Source: an uncultured Pseudomonadales bacterium (GTDB lineage Bacteria > Pseudomonadota > Gammaproteobacteria > Pseudomonadales > Pseudohongiellaceae). Taken from it: a stretch of 20,311 nt of DNA. The stretch covers positions 1 to 20,311 of the forward strand of contig CALKDE010000414.1 in assembly GCA_938082955.1 (NCBI GenBank). Direction: 5' to 3'. How positions within the stretch are numbered: position 1 is the stretch's first letter; each line of letters opens with the position of its first letter. Shown piece by piece: positions 15,832 through 20,311 of this stretch. Below the pieces are notes generated by a model. The model saw only the letters and a list, made by a program, of their open reading frames with translations. It did no database searches and was not told the DNA's origin. A program made the position numbers and the translations under genes.

Positions 15832-17045
15832 TGCCAGCCACGGCAGTCATCGATACCGAAGGCAGGATGGCAGAGAACATCCTTTATTTCGCTCGCCTCG
15901 TGAGAGGCGCTGGAATTCCGGTAGGTCCCGGAAAAGTACTAGATGCAATTACTGCAGTAAAAACACTCGGTGTAGGTCAGCGGCAGGATTTTTACTGGTG
16001 CATGTTTGCGCTGTTTGTAAATCGTGAAGATCAGCGAGCGCTATTCGATCAGGCTTTTCATATCTTCTGGCGTAACCCGCGCATGATGGAAAGAATGATG
16101 AGCGCCATGTTGCCCACTATAAAAGTCGACCGGGAAGAGGAGTTGGAGGAGATGACTCGTCGTCTCGCTGACGCCACCGGCTCGTCCAATTTGGCTGCAA
16201 GCAGTCCTCAGGATGATGAAGAAATCGAATTTGATGCTTCTTTCACCTATTCGTCCAAGGAAGTGCTTCAGGACATGGACTTCGAAGACATGTCTGTGGA
16301 AGAGCTTAATCAGGCCAAGTTAGCTATCGCTCGATTGAGATTGCCGATTATGAAAGTGCCTACACGCCGGTTTCAAAGTAGCTTGCAGGGCAGCCAAGTC
16401 GACATGCGAGCCAGCTTACGTGCCTCCCTGCGTTCCTCGGATTCGATAGAGCTAAAATTCAAAAAAGTGCAACAGCGTCACCCACCCTTACTTATTCTAT
16501 GTGATATATCGGGCTCCATGAGTCGTTATTCGCGCATGTTTCTCCATTTCATGCACGGGATAACCAATGATCGTGACCGCATACAGGCTTTTGTGTTCGG
16601 TACTCGCCTGACTAATATAACGCGGCACCTGCGCCATCGTGACGTGGATGTTGCGCTCGATAGTGTCGCAGAGTCGGTAGATGACTGGTCTGGTGGCACT
16701 CGCATCGGTGCCTGCCTAAAGGAATTTAATAATCGCTGGTCTCGTCGCGTTTTGGGGCAGGGAGCCATAACACTTATAATATCTGATGGATTGGACCGTG
16801 ATAACGCTGATGATCTTGCTCAGCAGATGGATAGGCTGAGTAAATCCACGCGTCGATTGATCTGGCTAAATCCCTTGCTGCGCTATGAGAAATTTGAGCC
16901 GAAGGCAAAAGGAATAAAGGCCATGTTGCCCTATGTGGATGACTTCAGATCGAGTCACAATTTAAATAGTTTGATGGCATTGTCCGAGGTTTTGAGCAGA
17001 GAACAGCCTAGACACAGGTATTCTTCTTTGCAAGATATTGCTTAA
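15831..17045 (+). CDS. coxE: VWA-domain protein, CoxE-like maturation factor
   Basis: 404 residues. A helical N-terminal region (about 15-210) is followed by a von Willebrand A domain with an intact MIDAS: Asp225, Ser227 and Ser229 in CDISGSM, Thr290 in SGGTRIG and Asp319 in ISDGLD. CoxE partners the CoxD ATPase in maturing the molybdenum enzyme. An acidic stretch (PQDDEEIEFD, 126-135) marks the linker. The start ATG overlaps the coxD stop by one base; an internal ATG at residue 13 (MAENILYF) is a possible alternative. It is the last gene of the cluster. No coxF (XdhC-like) gene or MCD cytidylyltransferase follows, so those functions must be encoded elsewhere. Confidence 0.92.
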   Translation: MPATAVIDTEGRMAENILYFARLVRGAGIPVGPGKVLDAITAVKTLGVGQRQDFYWCMFALFVNREDQRALFDQAFHIFWRNPRMMERMMSAMLPTIKVDREEELEEMTRRLADATGSSNLAASSPQDDEEIEFDASFTYSSKEVLQDMDFEDMSVEELNQAKLAIARLRLPIMKVPTRRFQSSLQGSQVDMRASLRASLRSSDSIELKFKKVQQRHPPLLILCDISGSMSRYSRMFLHFMHGITNDRDRIQAFVFGTRLTNITRHLRHRDVDVALDSVAESVDDWSGGTRIGACLKEFNNRWSRRVLGQGAITLIISDGLDRDNADDLAQQMDRLSKSTRRLIWLNPLLRYEKFEPKAKGIKAMLPYVDDFRSSHNLNSLMALSEVLSREQPRHRYSSLQDIA

Positions 17046-17229
17046 CTGCGGCTCTATTAATTCCTATCTGTTGGCACGTTGTCGGTCGGGCAGTTCAAGA
17101 TCAACTGTGAAAGTTAAAGGCACTAAAATTGAGCAAGCAGGAATTGGAAAATAATTGCAGCGCTAGTTCCGCTGCGGACAACACAATGGCTAAAGCAGTC
17201 ATCGGCTCCCCGCTAGCCTGAAAGGCAAT
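17046..17229. other. Convergent gap between coxE and the hydrolase
   Basis: 184 bp without a recognisable gene. A short hairpin GCAGCG/CGCTGC with a 7-nt loop (17157-17175) is present but not followed by a T-run, so terminator function for coxE or the hydrolase is unproven. Confidence 0.35.
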
Positions 17230-18165
17230 TCAACCGAAGGCTCTTTTCAAAAAATCGACCCGGTTTTGTATGCCTGCCTGCGAGAGTGCACTGCCGTCCA
17301 TAGCATCATAGCCATGCACTGTGCCCTTCGTTTCATTTAGTACCACGTCAGTCCCTGCCTCCTGAAGCCTTGCAGCGTAAGCTAGCCCTTCATCACGCAG
17401 CGGGTCAAATTCAGCGGTTTCCACATAGCTCAGTGGCAAGCCCTCCACCTTTCCGAAACCCGGAGCTGCATAAGACGGCGCCTCCTCGCTGGAATCACCA
17501 TGCAGGTACATCTCCCACATGTTGCGATTGGAGCGCGCGTTAAACAGGGGCACATCGACAAAATTAGTAGCTGATGTGGTAGAACAGGTATTGTCCGTGA
17601 CCGGATAGACAAGCATCTGCGCGCACAGTGTTCCTGGTATTTCGTCCCGCACCTTTTGCGCAACGCCCGCCGACATTGCTCCGCCAGCACTGTCGCCTCC
17701 AACAGCGATACGGCTGACATCGACGCCCAGAGTCGACGCATTTTCCGTAACCCATTGCAGCGCCAGATAACAATCGTCGAAGCCGGCAGGAAAGGGATGC
17801 TTCGGCGCAAGCAGGTAATCGACAAACACAATCTTGCAACCTGCCTTCACTGCATAACGCTGGCAATTGGTAATATGCAAACCTGCATAAGTAATCGCAA
17901 ATGCTCCCCCGTGGTAATAGATTAGTGTCGGTGCGGGCTCCTGCAGACCTGGCGGCGTCATGGTGAACACAAGCATTTTCGTCCCATCCGGCCGCGCAAT
18001 ATGATGATCCTGCACAGCGACATTGAGAGAACGGCGGACGAAGTAACACTGTATCCTGAACATCACATTAATCAGGAACAGAATCCAGGGCTTGAAAGCG
18101 ATGGTCACCGCCGGCATCTTGGCAAAGTCTTTATGTATAGCGTATTTTTTATTCATACGAAGCAT
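17230..18165 (-). CDS. Alpha/beta hydrolase of the HSL (hormone-sensitive lipase-like) family
   Basis: 311 residues. Oxyanion-hole motif HGGAF (85-89), nucleophile Ser159 in GDSAGG (157-162), acid Asp254 in AEFDPLRDEG and His284 in GTVHGYD complete the catalytic triad. These enzymes hydrolyse carboxyl esters, usually short-chain or aryl. A hydrophobic stretch near residues 23-41 (AFKPWILFLINVMFRI) may be a membrane-associating cap helix and not a cleaved signal. Start ATG 18165; a second ATG three codons on is equally possible, and neither has a clear ribosome site. It is transcribed toward the cox cluster and is not in an operon. A role in releasing ester-linked substrate is conceivable but unsupported. 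Confidence 0.9.
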   Translation of the reverse strand: MLRMNKKYAIHKDFAKMPAVTIAFKPWILFLINVMFRIQCYFVRRSLNVAVQDHHIARPDGTKMLVFTMTPPGLQEPAPTLIYYHGGAFAITYAGLHITNCQRYAVKAGCKIVFVDYLLAPKHPFPAGFDDCYLALQWVTENASTLGVDVSRIAVGGDSAGGAMSAGVAQKVRDEIPGTLCAQMLVYPVTDNTCSTTSATNFVDVPLFNARSNRNMWEMYLHGDSSEEAPSYAAPGFGKVEGLPLSYVETAEFDPLRDEGLAYAARLQEAGTDVVLNETKGTVHGYDAMDGSALSQAGIQNRVDFLKRAFG

Positions 18166-18265
18166 TGTAGAAGGTTTGAGGGCAGGTTAAAAACCCCAAA
18201 TCTCAGAAGACAAGCTTCGGCCGATAATTACAGCCCCTCAAACTGCGCCTGTAACTGTGCACGAA

Positions 18266-18310
18266 GTAAGTAGGGACACTAACAATTGGTAAGTAGGGAC
18301 ACTAACAATT
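18266..18310. repeat. Two exact 22-bp tandem copies (left element)
   Basis: The 22-mer beginning GTAAGTAGGGACAC occurs at 18266-18287 and again, after one base, at 18289-18310. The second copy forms the left arm of the inverted repeat at 18296-18397. The core GGGACACTAACAATT recurs at 19899-19913. Confidence 0.85.
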
Positions 18311-18397
18311 TAACAACTTAAGTCGAACCCATAGTATTCGATTACTGTAATTAAGAAGCCTCCTCGATCTGTTAAGTTGTTATCTTGTTAGTGTCCC
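18296..18397. repeat. Hairpin-forming inverted repeat, MITE/REP-like element (left copy)
   Basis: Arms 18296-18321 and 18372-18397 are complementary at 24 of 26 positions, with a 50-nt spacer. The left arm begins GGGACACTAACAA and ends AACAACTTAA. No coding content. Its first 25 bases recur exactly at 19899-19923, on the other side of the oxidoreductase gene. It resembles a REP/MITE palindrome moved in trans by a transposase; no matching transposase gene is in the window. Confidence 0.75.
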
Positions 18398-18640
18398 CTT
18401 GTCCGTCACAAACTTGCGCGAATTTGCAGGTCGAACATCGGCTAGGGTAGTCAATAGTGTGGAAATGCAGGGAGATTTACGAGGTTTTCGGGGGAAGCAA
18501 GATACTATTTCATGCAAATGGGGGCATAGACTTGGATGGAGATAGCTTTTATCCTACTTATACTCTATCTAAAAAGCTGAGTGCCAAGAATATGGCTAGC
18601 TAACAAATAACAATTAGATTAAAGAAAGTAGGTAAATGTA

Positions 18641-19846
18641 ATGAAGCGCAGAAAACTTATTAAGGCCATGTCTGTTGCAGCTGGATTTGGCTTGTCGCAC
18701 AAACTCGCCTATGCGCAAAAGGTGCCTAAAGTCGCGGTCGTCGGCGCAGGCATAGTAGGTGCAAGTATTGCTTACTATCTCTCCAAGCAAGGTGGTGATG
18801 TAGTCGTTTTAGAAAAGAGTAAGCCCGCTGTTCAAGCCTCTGGAAATAGCTTCGCATGGCTCAATGCAACTTACTTTGATAGTCCCCATAGTTACTTTGA
18901 GTTAAGGAGTGAATCGCTACTAGCCTATCATCGACTTCAACGCGAACTGGCATTACCTGTGCATTGGGGCGGCAGCCTTGAATGGTATGCCGAAGATGAC
19001 CGACAGCAGGAATTGGTTTCCGGGGTAAGTCGCATACGTGCAAGTGGCAGCCAGACTCGAATCATTGGCAAACAAGATCTCTCCTCCATTGAGGCGAATC
19101 TTCAGGTCGATGAGAATGCCCGAATTGCCTATGCTGTTGGGGAAGGCGCAGTGAACCCAAAAGCGATGACCGAAGTTTTGTTAGCAGCGGTTGTTCGCAA
19201 TGGTGGGGTGGTGCAATATCCCGCCGAGGTTAGCGCCGTGCAAAGTATCGGTAATAAAGTGAGAGTAGCCACTCAAAATGACACGCTAGAAGTCGACAAA
19301 GTCGTACTCGCCACTGGCATAGACACCAACTCAATTTTGAAGATGGCCGGCGTAAATCAGGAGCCAATGTTGCCAGCGACTCCGGGTATACTCGTTACCA
19401 CTAAGCCCATGCCTCAAATTTTGAATGCAGTGGTATATACCAATAAAACCCACATACACCAACTGTTAGATGGCCGCGTTATTGTTGGTGAGAAAGCCGG
19501 CCCACCGCAAACTAGTCAACACGGCGGTTACCTTCAGGGCAAACCCAATCAATATCCTGATCCGAGTTTGGCTGCCGAGCATGCGCGTAGAGTATTGGCT
19601 ATCGCGCAAGATTATTTACCTCAGTTAGGTAACGCAGAAGCCGAATCAGTTGGCATTGGCTGGAGACCTCTACCGAAAGATGGGCTCCCTGTATTGGGCC
19701 AACCTGCGGGGGCGCCGGGCATCTATGTCGCTGCAACTCACAGCGGCGTAACTCTTGCTCCCATTATTGGAGAGTTGGCGAGTCAAGAAATATTGGAAGG
19801 TGTGCGGCTCGAGCAGCTTTCGCCTTATCGAATTGAGCGCTTCTAA
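18641..19846 (+). CDS. FAD-dependent oxidoreductase (DadA/glycine-oxidase type, DAO family) with Tat signal
   Basis: 401 residues. The N-terminus MKRRKLIKAMSVAAGFG carries a twin-arginine motif (RRKLIK, 3-8), a hydrophobic stretch and a likely cleavage site AYA|Q after residue 25, so export of a folded, cofactor-loaded protein is expected. The Rossmann dinucleotide-binding motif VVGAGIVG (33-40) follows, ending at Glu58 (VVVLEK), which would hold the FAD ribose. The C-terminal DAO signature reads IGWRPLPKDGLPVLG and later GIYVAATHSGVTLAP. The family oxidises D-amino acids, glycine, sarcosine or related amines; the substrate is not readable. It stands alone, 475 bp from the hydrolase, between two copies of the hairpin repeat. 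Tat-exported members of this family are less common than cytoplasmic ones. Confidence 0.9.
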   Translation: MKRRKLIKAMSVAAGFGLSHKLAYAQKVPKVAVVGAGIVGASIAYYLSKQGGDVVVLEKSKPAVQASGNSFAWLNATYFDSPHSYFELRSESLLAYHRLQRELALPVHWGGSLEWYAEDDRQQELVSGVSRIRASGSQTRIIGKQDLSSIEANLQVDENARIAYAVGEGAVNPKAMTEVLLAAVVRNGGVVQYPAEVSAVQSIGNKVRVATQNDTLEVDKVVLATGIDTNSILKMAGVNQEPMLPATPGILVTTKPMPQILNAVVYTNKTHIHQLLDGRVIVGEKAGPPQTSQHGGYLQGKPNQYPDPSLAAEHARRVLAIAQDYLPQLGNAEAESVGIGWRPLPKDGLPVLGQPAGAPGIYVAATHSGVTLAPIIGELASQEILEGVRLEQLSPYRIERF

Positions 19847-19881
19847 GCATTGAAGCTATCAATAGAGAAAGGCGAGTTCTC

Positions 19882-19964
19882 GGTAATTGGGGTAATTGGG
19901 GACACTAACAATTTAACAACTTATGCCCAATCCTTGAAGTAATTAGAGTTGTTAGTGCCCCCTA
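19882..19964. repeat. MITE/REP-like element (right copy)
   Basis: It starts with two exact 9-bp copies of GTAATTGGG (19883-19891 and 19892-19900). The left arm (19899-19923) is identical over 25 bp to the left element's arm at 18296-18320. A right arm at 19949-19962 (TTGTTAGTGCCCCC) is complementary to its first 14 bases with one mismatch. It is shorter than the left copy because the AACAACTTA half-arm has no partner. Same orientation as the left copy, 1.6 kb away. Confidence 0.7.
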
Positions 19965-19972
19965 GTCTCAAG

Positions 19973-20236
19973 TACACGAGCAAGGGAATGTTTTTCTGGA
20001 ACAAAGAAGCAGGTGTAAAACTGAGTTTTAGTCACCTGGGAAACCCACACAAAATGCCTTCGTCGAATGCCTGAATGGGAAATTAAGAACCAAGTTTTTG
20101 AACTAATATTGGATCAGATCGCTTGATAAAGCTGGATGGAAAATCAATAAATGGAGAGAGCATTACAACAACGTGCGACCACACAGCTCATTGGGTTATT
20201 TACCCCCCAGCGGGGTTTGCTGAGAGAGCAGCTTAA
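19973..20236 (+). pseudogene. IS3-family transposase (OrfB) C-terminal remnant
   Basis: Conceptual translation across lesions gives YTSKGMFFWNKEAGVKLSF, then SPGKPTQNAFVECLNGKLR, then WREHYNNVRPHSSLGYLPPS and FAERAA-stop. This is the end of the rve/DDE integrase core of IS3-group transposases, including the final catalytic Glu in NAFVECLNG. Lesions: one base lost near 20030, a TAA at 20104-20106 in place of a sense codon, and one base gained in the G-run at 20212-20215. The 5' part of the gene and the upstream OrfA are missing; homology begins about 10 bp after the right hairpin repeat. The element is dead. Confidence 0.85.
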
Positions 20237-20311
20237 AATGAATTTCTCATCGTGGTCATGCTACTAATTTAGGAGAAAGGTCAACCTTTGATAAACCTAA
20301 TGTCAATGGTG
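20237..20311. other. Window end after the transposase remnant
   Basis: 75 bp with no gene seen. It may include the right terminal inverted repeat of the IS3 element, but its left partner is gone, so the boundary cannot be fixed. Confidence 0.3.

Larger units (their letters stand above)
18166..18640. other. 475-bp gap holding a hairpin repeat and the oxidoreductase leader
   Basis: Left part (18166-18265): nothing recognisable apart from the hydrolase leader. Middle (18266-18397): tandem and inverted repeats described separately. Right part (18398-18640): AT-rich leader of the following oxidoreductase; a 26-codon frame at 18465-18545 is too short to call. A weak ribosome site (AGTAGGT) lies about 8 bases before ATG 18641. 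Confidence 0.4.

Noticed and set aside
17157..17175. GCAGCG/CGCTGC hairpin after coxE as a terminator
   Set aside because: A 6-bp stem without a following T-run; not enough support.
18465..18545. A 26-codon frame upstream of the oxidoreductase as a leader peptide or gene remnant
   Set aside because: No convincing ribosome site and no recognised similarity; could be chance.

Overview
The window looks like the chromosome of a proteobacterium, most likely a marine or environmental gammaproteobacterium. GC content is intermediate, and the protein families are typical of aromatic and amino-acid catabolism in that group. This placement is inferred from gene content and style only; no rRNA or other phylogenetic marker is present. 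Most of the window is accessory catabolism. Its right end carries decayed mobile DNA.

Layout. (1) 1-2814, minus strand: a tight operon of a family III CoA-transferase, an SMP-30/gluconolactonase-like lactonase and a DapA-family aldolase/lyase cut by the window edge. All three use non-ATG starts. (2) 3028-4359, plus: a divergently transcribed class III aminotransferase. (3) 4469-5251, minus: an IclR-type regulator, divergent from (4) 5316-6603, the alpha (non-catalytic) and beta (iron-binding) subunits of a protocatechuate 3,4-dioxygenase-type intradiol enzyme. A 16-bp perfect palindrome lies between the regulator and the dioxygenase. Two 14/16 copies sit in tandem, 19 bp apart, in front of the aminotransferase/CoA-transferase promoters. 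Regions 1-4 therefore look like one IclR regulon. (5) 6682-7110: a small unrecognised membrane protein.

(6) 7263-9569, minus: a stand-alone large subunit of the xanthine dehydrogenase/CO dehydrogenase family (form II, AYRGAGR). (7) 9741-10267: a membrane-protein pseudogene with one frameshift and one nonsense codon. (8) 10437-17045, plus: a nearly complete form II cox-type cluster in the order coxG, coxS, coxL, coxM, coxD, coxE. It encodes a molybdenum hydroxylase (2Fe-2S, molybdopterin and FAD subunits) with its membrane recruitment factor (CoxG) and maturation pair (MoxR-type AAA ATPase and VWA protein). Its CoxL carries ACRGAGR, not AYRGAGR. The stand-alone L subunit has no S or M partner of its own here and may share those of this cluster. 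The form II motif argues against true CO oxidation; the substrate is unknown.

(9) 17230-18165, minus: an HSL-type alpha/beta hydrolase. (10) 18266-19964: a Tat-signal-bearing FAD-dependent amine/D-amino-acid oxidoreductase bracketed by two copies of a hairpin-forming repeat. (11) 19973-20236: the C-terminal end of an IS3-family transposase, broken by two frameshifts and a stop, directly abutting the second repeat copy.

Working model (inference): the regulon in regions 1-4 cleaves a catechol-type ring and processes a lactone, amino acid or CoA thioester derived from it. No pcaB, pcaC or pcaD is present in the window, so the SMP-30 lactonase and DapA-type lyase may replace the usual lower protocatechuate steps. 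The molybdenum hydroxylase cluster could supply hydroxylated (hetero)aromatic substrate, but nothing in the sequence ties it directly to the IclR operators.
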